Below are positions 1 through 8,628 of a stretch of DNA of 64,000 bases, piece by piece. Under the pieces are notes generated by a model. That model was not told the DNA's origin, made no database searches, and was given only the letters and a program-made list of their open reading frames with translations. How positions within the stretch are numbered: the first letter of the stretch is position 1; each line of letters starts with the position of its first letter. A program made the position numbers and the translations under genes. The stretch is taken from positions 684,956 through 748,955 of the forward strand of contig NZ_WWCK01000006.1 of the NCBI RefSeq assembly GCF_009857435.1. The letters run 5' to 3'. This DNA is from Duganella rivi (GTDB lineage Bacteria > Pseudomonadota > Gammaproteobacteria > Burkholderiales > Burkholderiaceae_D).

Positions 1-1390
1 CTCGCGCGTATTCCACCTCGAGTCCAATCCTGGCAACGCGCGCGCGCTGGTGCAAGGCCACGGCGACCGCGACGTGTGGATGAATCCGCCGCCGCTGCCG
101 CTGGCCATGGACGAGATGGACAACGTCTATGACATGAACTACGCCCGCGGCCCGCACCCGAGCTACGGCAACGCCAATATACCGGCGTGGGAAATGATCC
201 GCTTCTCGGTCAACATCATGCGCGGCTGCTTCGGCGGTTGCACCTTCTGCTCGATTACCGAGCACGAGGGCCGCATTATTCAAAGCCGTTCCGAGCCGTC
301 GATCCTGCGCGAGATCGAGCACATCCGCGACAAGACCAAGGGCTTCACCGGCATCATCTCCGACCTCGGCGGCCCGACCGCGAATATGTATCGCCTGTCG
401 TGCAAAGATAAAGAGATTGAGACCACCTGCCGCCGCCTGTCGTGCGTGTACCCGTCGATCTGCGTGAACCTGGGCACCAACCACAATCCGCTGATCAAGC
501 TGTACCGCCGCGCGCGCGAAATCCCGGGCGTGAAAAAGATCCTGATCCAGTCGGGCCTGCGCTACGACCTGGCCGTGCGTTCGCCGGAATACGTCAAGGA
601 ACTGGTGACCCACCACGTGGGCGGCCTGCTGAAAATCGCGCCTGAGCACACCGAATCCAATGTGCTGAGCAAGATGATGAAGCCGGGCATTGGCGCTTAC
701 GACGAGTTCAAGGCGCTGTTCGAGAAATACTCGCTGGAAGCGGGCAAGAAGCAGTACCTGATCCCCTACTTCATCGCCGCCCACCCGGGCGCGACCGACG
801 AGGACATGCTGAATCTGGCCCTGTGGCTGAAGAAGAACAACTTCCGCCTCGACCAGGTGCAGACCTTCATGCCGACGCCGATGGCCATGGCCAGCGCCAT
901 GTACCACTCGCGCCGCAATCCGCTGCACAAGGTGACCGAGGATTCGGAAGAAGTGTTCACGCCGCGTTCGCTCAAGCAGCGCCAGGCGCACAAAGCGTTC
1001 TTGCGCTACTACGATCCGAAGAACTGGCCGATCCTGCGCGATGCATTGCGCAACATGGGCCGGGGCGACCTGATCGGCACCGGCGAGCGTCACCTGATCC
1101 CGCCGTACACGCCGGGCGAGGAAAACTTCAAGGCCTCGCAAGGCAAGCGCGCAATGCCGATGCTGGCGCCGGGCGCTGACAAGCGCGGCGGCCGTGGTGC
1201 GCCGGTAGTTGGCGGCCGCGGCAAGCCGAACGCCCTGACCGGCTCGCTGACCGCGCGCCAGACAGTGGAAACCAAGGCCAAGCCGTCGATCCTGGACACC
1301 ATCAAGGTCAAGAAAGCGGCACCGGCGCCGGCCAAGGGCGGCAATCCGGGACGCGCGGCAGCCAGTGGCGCCCCGCGCGGCCGTAAGTAA
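1..1390 (+). CDS. YgiQ family radical SAM protein (5' end outside window)
   Basis: The reading frame is open from base 2, so the start lies upstream of the window. The visible part carries the radical-SAM cluster motif CxxxCxxC in RGCFGGCTFCSITEHEGR, which binds a [4Fe-4S] cluster for SAM cleavage. The flanking sequence (GNARALVQGHGDRDVW, then NPPPLPL) is typical of the YgiQ/UPF0313 family. The last ~80 residues are basic and rich in Gly, Ala and Lys, a low-complexity tail common in this family. The substrate of YgiQ proteins is unknown. No terminator is obvious in the 160 bases that follow. Family assignment is firm; function is not. Confidence 0.93.
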   Translation, partial: SRVFHLESNPGNARALVQGHGDRDVWMNPPPLPLAMDEMDNVYDMNYARGPHPSYGNANIPAWEMIRFSVNIMRGCFGGCTFCSITEHEGRIIQSRSEPSILREIEHIRDKTKGFTGIISDLGGPTANMYRLSCKDKEIETTCRRLSCVYPSICVNLGTNHNPLIKLYRRAREIPGVKKILIQSGLRYDLAVRSPEYVKELVTHHVGGLLKIAPEHTESNVLSKMMKPGIGAYDEFKALFEKYSLEAGKKQYLIPYFIAAHPGATDEDMLNLALWLKKNNFRLDQVQTFMPTPMAMASAMYHSRRNPLHKVTEDSEEVFTPRSLKQRQAHKAFLRYYDPKNWPILRDALRNMGRGDLIGTGERHLIPPYTPGEENFKASQGKRAMPMLAPGADKRGGRGAPVVGGRGKPNALTGSLTARQTVETKAKPSILDTIKVKKAAPAPAKGGNPGRAAASGAPRGRK

Positions 1391-1553
1391 GAGGAAAGTA
1401 AGAAAGTTTAGATCGACGTTCTCAGGGGAAATGTTGTAAATTTCCTTATCGGCGCAAATGCGTGGATAATTCAGGTCTGCTCGTGCGATGCGCGGCAAGC
1501 GCGCAGGGTTACACTGCTCGCACCGCAGACCTCATTCTGTGAACTGGAAGATC

Positions 1554-3002
1554 ATGAAAAACTTTAAATTCTCCTCCCTGCTGCTGGCCCCGTTGTTTGC
1601 CGTGCTGGCCGCGTGCGGCGGCGGTGGCGACGACAAGGGCAGCGGCTCGACCACCACCACGCCTACGCTGAAAAGCATCGCTCTCGTCATCCCGAGCAGC
1701 ACCATTCCTATCGGCTCCAGCCAAACCATTACTGCCACCGGCACCTACTCGGACGGCAGCACCAAGGCGCTGAGCTCGACCACCGGCCTGGCCTGGACGA
1801 CCAAGAGCGGCGGCGCCAGCATCGCGCAGGTGTTCAGCAGCGGCAAAGTGACCGGCGTGGCGGTGGGCACGGAAACCATCAACGCCACCCAGGAAAACGT
1901 GGTTGGCAGCATCACCCTGACGATTACCGCGCCGTGGACGATGGTCTCGGCCGGCGGCTTCCAGACCATCGCCCGCAAGGCCGACGGTTTCCTGTACTCG
2001 TGGGGCCAGAATAACTGGGGCCAGCTGGGCGACAGCAGCACCACCCCGCGCAATGCGCCGGTGCTGGTCAATGCCGGCGCCGCCACCACGCCGTGGAAGC
2101 AAGTCGCTGTAGGCGACCAGTTTGCAGTCGGCATTCGCGCCGCCGCCGGCGCCACCGCCGGCACGCTGTGGGCATGGGGCTACAACCAGAACGGCCAGCT
2201 GGGCGTGGACGCTACGCAACTGGTCAGCCGCTCGACCCCGACCATTATCGGCAAGGATACCGACTGGGCTTACGTGGTGGCAGGCAAGGGCCACGTGCTG
2301 GCGCTGAAGACCAATGGCTTGCTGTATGCATGGGGCCGCAATGCGAACGGCCAGCTGGGCGACGGCACCATCATCGGCAAATCGACCCCGACCAAGATCG
2401 GCACCGCCACCTGGATCGCTATCGCCGCCGGCGGCAGCCACTCGCTGGGCATCCAGAAGGATGGCTCGCTGTGGACGTGGGGCGGCAACTCGGACGGCCA
2501 GCTCGGCAATGCCTCCTCCGGCTCCGACGTCACCGCGCCGGTCAAGATCGGCAGCCTGACTTACACCTCGGTATCGGCCGGCGCCAGCCACTCGATGGCC
2601 ATCGACGCCAATGGCTTCCTGTATGCATGGGGCTTGAACAGCTCGGGCCAGCTGGGCAACAACGGTTCGACTTCGGTGAGCGCACCGACCAAGATCGGCA
2701 CCGATAACAACTGGGCAGTCGTTTCGGCCGGCGCCATCCATACCATGGGCGTGCGCACCGACGGCACGCTGTGGGGCTGGGGCTCCAACGCCGAGGGCCA
2801 GCTCGGCGACGGCCTGGGCGACACCACCTCGCCGGTGCAGATCGGCACGGCCAACAACTGGGTCACGGTCAGCGTCGGTACCGGCCACAGCTTCGCGCTG
2901 AAGACCGACAACACGCTGTGGGGCTGGGGCCGCAATCAGGAAGGCCAGCTCGGCAACGGTAAAAACGTGCTGTCGCCGATCCCGGTGAACGTGCCGAACT
3001 AA
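1554..3002 (+). CDS. Secreted lipoprotein with Big2-like domain and seven RCC1 repeats
   Basis: The start at 1554 is chosen because it places a lipoprotein signal (MKNFKFSSLLLAPLFAVLAA, then CGGGG) at the N-terminus. An upstream in-frame start at 1488 would put 22 unlike residues in front of it. Residues ~35-130 look like a bacterial Ig-like (Big2) domain with the pattern ITATGTYSDGS and VTGVAVGTETINAT. The rest is seven RCC1-type blades, each with a W-G-x-N-xx-G-Q-L-G core (SWGQNNWGQLGD, AWGYNQNGQLG, AWGRNANGQLGD, TWGGNSDGQLGN, AWGLNSSGQLGN, GWGSNAEGQLGD, GWGRNQEGQLGN). Seven is the number that closes an RCC1 propeller. Predicted to be anchored at the cell surface or periplasm. Ligand unknown. 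Confidence 0.88.
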   Translation: MKNFKFSSLLLAPLFAVLAACGGGGDDKGSGSTTTTPTLKSIALVIPSSTIPIGSSQTITATGTYSDGSTKALSSTTGLAWTTKSGGASIAQVFSSGKVTGVAVGTETINATQENVVGSITLTITAPWTMVSAGGFQTIARKADGFLYSWGQNNWGQLGDSSTTPRNAPVLVNAGAATTPWKQVAVGDQFAVGIRAAAGATAGTLWAWGYNQNGQLGVDATQLVSRSTPTIIGKDTDWAYVVAGKGHVLALKTNGLLYAWGRNANGQLGDGTIIGKSTPTKIGTATWIAIAAGGSHSLGIQKDGSLWTWGGNSDGQLGNASSGSDVTAPVKIGSLTYTSVSAGASHSMAIDANGFLYAWGLNSSGQLGNNGSTSVSAPTKIGTDNNWAVVSAGAIHTMGVRTDGTLWGWGSNAEGQLGDGLGDTTSPVQIGTANNWVTVSVGTGHSFALKTDNTLWGWGRNQEGQLGNGKNVLSPIPVNVPN

Positions 3003-3020
3003 GTTACCTAAGTTACACTA

Positions 3021-3036
3021 GGGGGCATGCGCCCCC
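3021..3036 (+). promoter_or_regulatory. GC hairpin holding the start codon of the GGDEF/EAL gene
   Basis: GGGGGC (3021-3026) and GCCCCC (3031-3036) are perfect complements around an ATGC tetraloop, and that loop contains the ATG at 3027. No Shine-Dalgarno sequence lies at normal spacing. TACACT (3014-3019) could be a -10 element that would make the mRNA nearly leaderless. The structure is directly visible; any effect on translation is inference. Confidence 0.4.
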
Positions 3037-5819
3037 GCTTCTCCGCCCTTGCCAAGCTGTGCGTCGCCGCTGCCATCGTGCTGGCTGCGGCGCCCGCCAT
3101 GGCGCTGGAAAAAGTCACCCTCCAACTGAAGCATGCGCACCAGTTCCAGTTTGCCGGCTACTACGCCGCGCAGGAACTGGGCTATTACCGCGACGCCGGG
3201 CTGGACGTGCGCATCCTCGAAGGGCAGGACGGCAATGCGCCCGAGCGCGACGTCCTCAGCGGCAAGGCCGAATACGGCACCGGCAGCAGCAGCCTGCTGC
3301 TGGCGCGGCTGGCCGGCAAGCCGGTGGTGGTGCTGGGCGTGGTGTTCCAGCATTCGCCGTACGCGCTGGCCATGCGCCAGACCGGCGGCGATCCCGATAT
3401 TCGCCGGCTGGTCGGCAAGCGCGCCATGATAGGCTCGTTCACAGACGAACTCGGCAACGCCGACGAACTGCTGGCTTTCCTCGCCAAGGAAGGCGTGCCG
3501 CCCAAGAGTTTCCAACGGCTGACCCACAGCTTCAATCCCGAGGATTTGGTCAGCGGCAAGGTGGACGCGATGGCGATCTACACCACCAACGAGCCGGACA
3601 CTTTCGACCGCCTTGGCTTCCCCTATGATATTTACAGCCCGCGCGCGGTCGGCATCGATTTTTACGGCGACAACCTGTTCACCAGCGAGCAGGAAATCGC
3701 CAATCACCCGGCGCGGGTGCGCGCCTTCCGCGCCGCCAGCATGCGCGGCTGGCAGTGGGCCATGAGCCACCAGGAGGAAGCGGCCGACCTGATCCTCAAC
3801 AAGTACTCGCGCCGCGCCGACCGCCAGCACTTGCTGTACGAGGCGCGCCAGATGGTGCCGCTGGTGCAGCCGGTGCTGGTCGAAATCGGCTACATGAACC
3901 CGGATCGCTGGCAGCATATTGCCGAGGTCTACGCCAGCCTCGGCATCATTGCCAAGAACGCCAGCTTTGATGGCTTTATGTACCGCGTCGATACCAATCG
4001 CGGCAACCTGGTCTGGCTATACCGCGTGCTGGGCGTGGCGGCGCTGCTGCTGGTGCTGGGCGCGGCGATTCACTTCAGCTTGCTGGCACGCGAGCGCAAG
4101 CGCGCGCTGGAAACCATCCGCAAGGGCGAGCAGCGCTTCCGCACCATGTTCGAGGCCTCGCCGCTGGGCATTGCGCTGATTGACTCGATCAGCTACGAGT
4201 ACCGCGACATCAACGCGCGCTACCAGGAAATCCTCGGCCGCTCGCAGCACGAATTGCGCGCGCTGCGCTGGCTGGATGTGGGCCACCCGGACGACGTGGC
4301 CGGCATCAAGGCGCAAATGGCGCTGCTGACCTCGCAGCAGATCAGCAGCTTCAAGGCGCTGAGCCGCCTGTTCCGGCCCGATGGCAGCGTGGCGTGGATC
4401 GATGTGTCGGTCAACGCCATCGATACCGAGGCCGGCAGCCATCCGCATCATCTGTGCATGATCGAGGATGTGACCGCCAAGAAGCAAAGCGAGGCGCTGA
4501 TCTGGCAGCAGGCCAATTTCGATACGCTGACCCACTTGCCGAACCGCCGCATGTTCCTCGACCGGCTGGCGCATGACATGCTCAAGAGCCAGCGCGACAA
4601 GTCGCGCATTGCCGTGCTGTTTATCGACCTCGACCATTTCAAGGAAGTCAACGACACGCTGGGCCACCAGCAGGGCGACGTCTTGCTGGTGGACGCGGCG
4701 CGCCGCATCAGCGCCTGCGTGCGCAAGTCCGACACCGTGGCGCGGCTGGGCGGCGATGAATTTACCGTCATCCTGTGCGAGCTGGAGACGCCCGATCAAG
4801 TCGAGCGCATCGCGCAGGACATCCTGGCCCGCATGCTGCAACCGTTTGTGCTGGGGCAGGAACAGGCGTTTGTCTCGGCCAGCATCGGCATCACGCTGTA
4901 CCCGGACGACGCACTCGACATCGACAGCCTGCTCAAGCACGCCGACCAGGCCATGTACGCGGCCAAGGGCGCGGGCCGCAACCGCTACAGCTATTTCACG
5001 CCGACCCTGCAAGTGGCGGCGCTGAGCCGCATGCGCCTGACCAACGACTTGCGCGGCGCGCTCAAGGGCGAGCAGTTCGAGCTGTACTTCCAGCCCATCG
5101 TGCACCTGGCCAGCGGCGCCATCCACAAGGCCGAGGCGCTGATCCGCTGGAACCACCCGCAGCGCGGCGTGGTGAGCCCGCTGGAGTTCATCCCGCTGGC
5201 CGAGTCGAGCGGCTTGATCGTCGAGATCGGCGAGTGGGTGTTCCGCGAGGCGGCACGCTGGGTGCAACAGTGGCGGCGCGAATGCCACCCGGAGTTCCAG
5301 GTCAGCCTCAACCAGTCGCCGCTGGAATTCCAGCGCGAAGGCAGCTCCTACGACAGCTGGCTGGCGCATTTGCAATCGCTGGCGCTGCCCGGCCAGTCGC
5401 TGGTGGTGGAGATCACCGAGGGCTTGCTGCTGGACGCCAGCAACACGGTCAGCAACCGCCTGCTGCAATTGCGCGACGCCGGCATCCAGGTGGCGCTGGA
5501 CGATTTCGGCACCGGCTATTCCTCGCTGTCCTACCTGAAGAAGTTTGACATCGACTACCTGAAAATCGACCGCTCCTTCACCCGCAACCTGTCACCCGAC
5601 TCGAGCGACATGGCCTTGTCGGAAGCGATCATCGTCATGGCCCACAAGCTGGACTTGAAAGTGATCGCCGAGGGCGTGGAAACCCCCGAGCAGCGCGACC
5701 TGCTGGCGGCGGCCGGCTGCGACTACGGCCAAGGCTATTTATTCGCCAAGCCGATGCCGGCCGCGCAGTTCGACGCCTTCCTGCGCGCCGCGCCCGCCTT
5801 GCAAGCGGCGCAAGGCTGA
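3027..5819 (+). CDS. THI5/NMT1-like sensor with PAS, GGDEF and EAL domains
   Basis: 930 residues. A signal peptide (~1-26) is followed by a periplasmic NMT1/THI5-like binding domain (~27-320, with LQLKHAHQFQFAGYYAAQ and ELGYYRDAGLDV). Next come one membrane segment near 330-355, a PAS domain (~365-485), a GGDEF domain and an EAL domain. The GGDEF motif is intact at residues 575-579 and is preceded by an RxxD inhibitory site (RKSD) at the canonical five-residue spacing. The EAL motif is at 703-705, with DDFGTGYSS and AEGVET also present. Both cyclase and phosphodiesterase motifs look complete, so it may make or degrade c-di-GMP in response to a pyrimidine-like or other small ligand. It begins 24 bases after the RCC1 lipoprotein gene and may be co-transcribed with it. 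Confidence 0.92.
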   Translation: MRPRFSALAKLCVAAAIVLAAAPAMALEKVTLQLKHAHQFQFAGYYAAQELGYYRDAGLDVRILEGQDGNAPERDVLSGKAEYGTGSSSLLLARLAGKPVVVLGVVFQHSPYALAMRQTGGDPDIRRLVGKRAMIGSFTDELGNADELLAFLAKEGVPPKSFQRLTHSFNPEDLVSGKVDAMAIYTTNEPDTFDRLGFPYDIYSPRAVGIDFYGDNLFTSEQEIANHPARVRAFRAASMRGWQWAMSHQEEAADLILNKYSRRADRQHLLYEARQMVPLVQPVLVEIGYMNPDRWQHIAEVYASLGIIAKNASFDGFMYRVDTNRGNLVWLYRVLGVAALLLVLGAAIHFSLLARERKRALETIRKGEQRFRTMFEASPLGIALIDSISYEYRDINARYQEILGRSQHELRALRWLDVGHPDDVAGIKAQMALLTSQQISSFKALSRLFRPDGSVAWIDVSVNAIDTEAGSHPHHLCMIEDVTAKKQSEALIWQQANFDTLTHLPNRRMFLDRLAHDMLKSQRDKSRIAVLFIDLDHFKEVNDTLGHQQGDVLLVDAARRISACVRKSDTVARLGGDEFTVILCELETPDQVERIAQDILARMLQPFVLGQEQAFVSASIGITLYPDDALDIDSLLKHADQAMYAAKGAGRNRYSYFTPTLQVAALSRMRLTNDLRGALKGEQFELYFQPIVHLASGAIHKAEALIRWNHPQRGVVSPLEFIPLAESSGLIVEIGEWVFREAARWVQQWRRECHPEFQVSLNQSPLEFQREGSSYDSWLAHLQSLALPGQSLVVEITEGLLLDASNTVSNRLLQLRDAGIQVALDDFGTGYSSLSYLKKFDIDYLKIDRSFTRNLSPDSSDMALSEAIIVMAHKLDLKVIAEGVETPEQRDLLAAAGCDYGQGYLFAKPMPAAQFDAFLRAAPALQAAQG

Positions 5820-5862
5820 CTACAATCAAGAGGTTGGCGGCATTGCCGCAGGGGAGAGCATC

Positions 5863-6177
5863 ATGCTGAACGCATTCTATGCGTGGGCCCGGTTGACCTT
5901 GGATCACGTGCCCGAAGCCATCAACGCCCAGCTGACCATGGCCCAGAGCGCGCACAACCCGAGCATCCGGGTGGAATTCGCCTCGGACAACTGGCATGCC
6001 AGCGTCACCTGCTGGGAGAACTGCAACTATCACGCCGTCATCACCGACGGCGTGAGCCGCCAGCACCGCTACGCCCACCACGGTCGCCTCGACCCGGCGG
6101 AGCCGCTGGGCCCGCAACTGCACAGCTTCCTCGCCCAGCTCGGCATTGCCGATTACGCCAGCGCCACCCAACACTAA
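5863..6177 (+). CDS. Hypothetical protein, 104 residues
   Basis: No family recognised. The start at 5863 follows a GGGGAGAG ribosome-binding site eight bases upstream. The protein has no signal peptide or membrane segment. It has a tryptophan/histidine-rich middle (DNWHASVTCWENCNYH) and looks like a small cytoplasmic alpha/beta protein. It lies between the c-di-GMP protein and ahpC without overlap. An overlapping frame of the same length (5883-6197) has typical shadow composition (Arg/Pro/His-rich) and is not considered real. Confidence 0.7.
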   Translation: MLNAFYAWARLTLDHVPEAINAQLTMAQSAHNPSIRVEFASDNWHASVTCWENCNYHAVITDGVSRQHRYAHHGRLDPAEPLGPQLHSFLAQLGIADYASATQH

Positions 6178-6196
6178 TCCCGCCGGGGCAGAGATA

Positions 6197-6286
6197 ATAG
6201 CTATCCCGTTTGCCGTCTTAATAGCTAAATCCAATTGAAACTATTGGAACAATCAATTTTGCAAATGGGGCAAAAGCCCTTAAACT
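6197..6286 (+). promoter_or_regulatory. Probable ahpC promoter region with ATAG/CTAT elements
   Basis: An AT-rich stretch ahead of ahpC holds ATAGCTAT (6197-6204, a perfect palindrome), ATAGCTAA (6221-6228) and CTAT (6241-6244). These resemble the ATAG/CTAT half sites of OxyR targets, but the spacing does not fit the canonical 4+7+4 pattern. A sigma70-like pair TTGCAA (6259-6264) and TAAACT (6281-6286) with a 16-base spacer lies just downstream. OxyR control is inferred mainly from gene identity. Confidence 0.35.
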
Positions 6287-6324
6287 GGCGTCTCAATGAT
6301 TCACAACCCAACGAGGAAACCACA

Positions 6325-6888
6325 ATGTCCCTGATCAATACCCAAATCAAACCTTTCCAGGCCACCGCATACCACGCAGGTAAGTTCATCGACGTGAGCG
6401 ACGAGTCGTTGAAAGGCAAGTGGTCCGTTCTGATGTTCTACCCAGCCGACTTCACCTTCGTGTGCCCAACCGAACTGGAAGACCTGGCCGACTTCCAACC
6501 AGAATTCGCCAAGCTGGGCGTAGAAGTGTACGGCGTGTCGACCGACACCCACTTCGCGCACAAAGCATGGCACGACACTTCGGACGCGATCAAGAAAGTG
6601 AACTACCCGCTGATCGGCGACCCAACCGGCAAACTGTCGCGTAACTTTGAAGTGATGATCGAAGAAGAAGGCCTGGCACTGCGCGGCACCTTCGTGATCA
6701 ATCCAGAAGGCTTCATCAAAGTGATGGAAGTACACGACAACGGCATCGGCCGCGACGCTTCGGAACTGCTGCGCAAAGTTAAAGCCGCCAAGTACGTTGC
6801 TGAGCACCCAGGCCAGGTTTGCCCAGCTAAATGGACCGAGGGTGCAGCTACCCTGACCCCATCGCTGGACCTGGTTGGCAAGATCTAA
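6325..6888 (+). CDS. ahpC: Alkyl hydroperoxide reductase subunit C (2-Cys peroxiredoxin)
   Basis: 187 residues, full length for AhpC. The start at 6325 follows GAGGAAACC; an upstream in-frame start at 6235 would add 30 residues that AhpC proteins lack. The peroxidatic cysteine is Cys47 in DFTFVCPTELEDL and the resolving cysteine is Cys166 in PGQVCPAKW, matching the Escherichia coli positions. The protein reduces hydrogen peroxide and organic hydroperoxides in the cytoplasm and is regenerated by AhpF, encoded 111 bases downstream. Codon use is biased toward a narrow set (CCA, AAA, GAA), as expected of a highly expressed gene. Confidence 0.98.
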   Translation: MSLINTQIKPFQATAYHAGKFIDVSDESLKGKWSVLMFYPADFTFVCPTELEDLADFQPEFAKLGVEVYGVSTDTHFAHKAWHDTSDAIKKVNYPLIGDPTGKLSRNFEVMIEEEGLALRGTFVINPEGFIKVMEVHDNGIGRDASELLRKVKAAKYVAEHPGQVCPAKWTEGAATLTPSLDLVGKI

Positions 6889-6937
6889 GGCTTGAACCAG
6901 TCTTGAAAAAGACAGCAGCAAACAAGTAGTTACCGCG

Positions 6938-6965
6938 ATGCCGGACCGGGCGTCCGGCCCGGCAT
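6938..6965 (+). other. Intercistronic hairpin between ahpC and ahpF
   Basis: ATGCCGGACCGG (6938-6949) and CCGGCCCGGCAT (6954-6965) form a 12-bp stem with one mismatch and a GCGT loop. No T-run follows, so it is not a classical terminator. Such a structure could stabilise the ahpC mRNA or lower ahpF expression. Confidence 0.5.
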
Positions 6966-6999
6966 ACGCCTAAATATTTGTGAATAAAGGAAGAACATC

Positions 7000-8598
7000 A
7001 TGTTGGACGCTAGCCTCAAAACCCAGTTAAAAGCCTACCTCGAGAAAGTGGTGCATCCACTGGAACTGGTCGCCGCTCTTGACGACAGCGCCAAGGCCCG
7101 TGAAATGAAAGAACTGCTCCTCGAGATTGCCGAGTTGAGCGACAAGATTTCGCTGGTCGAGCGCATTGATGCAGGCGTGCGTACGCCATCGTTCAGCATC
7201 AACCGTGCTGGCACCGAGATCGGCGTGCGTTTCGCCGCGATCCCGATGGGCCACGAATTCACTTCGCTGGTGCTGGCGCTGCTGCAAGTGGGCGGCCACA
7301 CCATCAAATTTGACGAAGCCGTCATTGAACAAATCCGCAATCTCGAAGGCGACTTCGAGTTTGAAACCTTCATGTCGCTGACCTGCCACAATTGCCCGGA
7401 CGTGGTGCAGGCCCTGAACGCGATGTCGGTGATTAACCCACGCATCAAGGTCACCACCATCGACGGCGGCCTGTTTGCGAAAGAAGTCGAAGAGCGCCAG
7501 ATCCTGGCCGTGCCGATGATGTTCCTGAACGGCCAGCATTTCGGCCAAGGCCGTACTTCGGTCGAGGAAATCCTCGCCAAGCTGGACACCAACGCCGGCA
7601 TGCGCCAGGCCGCTGAGATCAGCAAGAAAGACGTGTTCGACGTGCTGGTGGTCGGCGGTGGCCCTGCTGGCGCGGCTGCGGCGATTTACGCTGCCCGTAA
7701 AGGCATCCGCACCGGTGTGCTGGCCGAGCGTTTCGGCGGCCAGGTGCTGGACACCCTGGCGATTGAAAACTTCATTTCGGTGAAAGAGACCGAGGGCCCG
7801 AAATTTGCCGTCGCACTGGAACAGCACGTTAAAGAATACGACGTCGACATCATGAACACCCAGCGCGCCAGCAAGCTGGTGCCGCTCGGTAAAGTGGTGG
7901 AAGTGCAGACCGCTTCCGGCGCGGTGCTGAAAGCCAAGTCGGTGATCCTGGCGACCGGCGCCCGCTGGCGCGAAATCAACGTGCCGGGCGAGAAGGAATA
8001 CCGCAACCACGGTGTGGCCTACTGCCCGCACTGCGACGGCCCGCTGTTCAAGGGCAAGCGCGTGTCGGTGATCGGCGGCGGCAACTCCGGCGTGGAAGCG
8101 GCGATCGACCTGGCCGGCCTGGTCAAGCACGTGACCCTGATCGAGTTCGGCGCGGAACTGCGCGCTGACGCGGTGTTGCAGCGCAAGCTGCGCAGCCTGC
8201 CGAATGTTACCGTGATCACCTCGGCGCAAACCACCGAGATCCACGGCGACGGCAAGATCGTCAACGGCTTGAGCTACACCGACCGCAACACCAACGTGTC
8301 GCACAAAGTGGAGCTGGAAGGCGTGTTCGTGCAGATCGGCCTGGTGCCGAACACCGAGTGGCTGAAAGGCACGGTAGCCCTGTCGCGCCACGGCGAGATT
8401 GAAGTGGATGCACGCGGCCAGACTTCGCTGCCGGGCGTGTTTGCCGCCGGTGACGTGACCACCGTGCCGTACAAGCAAATCATCATCGCCACCGGCGAAG
8501 GTGCGAAAGCGGCCCTGTCCGCCTTCGACCACCTGATCCGCTCGGACGACGACGAAGCGGTCGCCGAATCGGCCGGCAAGCAAGCCTTGACGGCATAA
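7000..8598 (+). CDS. ahpF: Alkyl hydroperoxide reductase subunit F (flavoprotein disulfide reductase)
   Basis: 532 residues, close to the usual ~520. The N-terminal tandem thioredoxin-fold domain carries the redox pair Cys129/Cys132 (TCHNC). The thioredoxin-reductase-like part has an FAD motif (VVGGGPAGAAAAIYAA), the CPHC centre at Cys342/Cys345 and an NAD(P)H motif (VIGGGNSGVEAA). It passes electrons from NADH through FAD and these disulfides to AhpC. The start at 7000 follows AAAGGAAG. The gene ends in a strong terminator, closing the ahpCF unit. Confidence 0.98.
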   Translation: MLDASLKTQLKAYLEKVVHPLELVAALDDSAKAREMKELLLEIAELSDKISLVERIDAGVRTPSFSINRAGTEIGVRFAAIPMGHEFTSLVLALLQVGGHTIKFDEAVIEQIRNLEGDFEFETFMSLTCHNCPDVVQALNAMSVINPRIKVTTIDGGLFAKEVEERQILAVPMMFLNGQHFGQGRTSVEEILAKLDTNAGMRQAAEISKKDVFDVLVVGGGPAGAAAAIYAARKGIRTGVLAERFGGQVLDTLAIENFISVKETEGPKFAVALEQHVKEYDVDIMNTQRASKLVPLGKVVEVQTASGAVLKAKSVILATGARWREINVPGEKEYRNHGVAYCPHCDGPLFKGKRVSVIGGGNSGVEAAIDLAGLVKHVTLIEFGAELRADAVLQRKLRSLPNVTVITSAQTTEIHGDGKIVNGLSYTDRNTNVSHKVELEGVFVQIGLVPNTEWLKGTVALSRHGEIEVDARGQTSLPGVFAAGDVTTVPYKQIIIATGEGAKAALSAFDHLIRSDDDEAVAESAGKQALTA

Positions 8599-8604
8599 TG
8601 TGAA

Positions 8605-8628
8605 ACGGGAGCCTCGGCTCCCGTTTTT
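8605..8628 (+). terminator. Rho-independent terminator after ahpF
   Basis: ACGGGAGCC (8605-8613) pairs with GGCTCCCGT (8616-8624), followed by five T (8624-8628). It lies within 10 bases of the ahpF stop codon and overlaps the end of the convergent gene at 8627 by two bases. Confidence 0.9.

Noticed and set aside
1425..1445. Short inverted repeat GGAAAT/ATTTCC after the radical SAM gene as a terminator
   Set aside because: Only six base pairs and no T-run; too weak to call.
6197..6244. Canonical OxyR operator upstream of ahpC
   Set aside because: ATAG/CTAT elements are present but their spacing (24 and 20 bases between repeats) does not match the known four-half-site pattern, so only a general regulatory region is reported.
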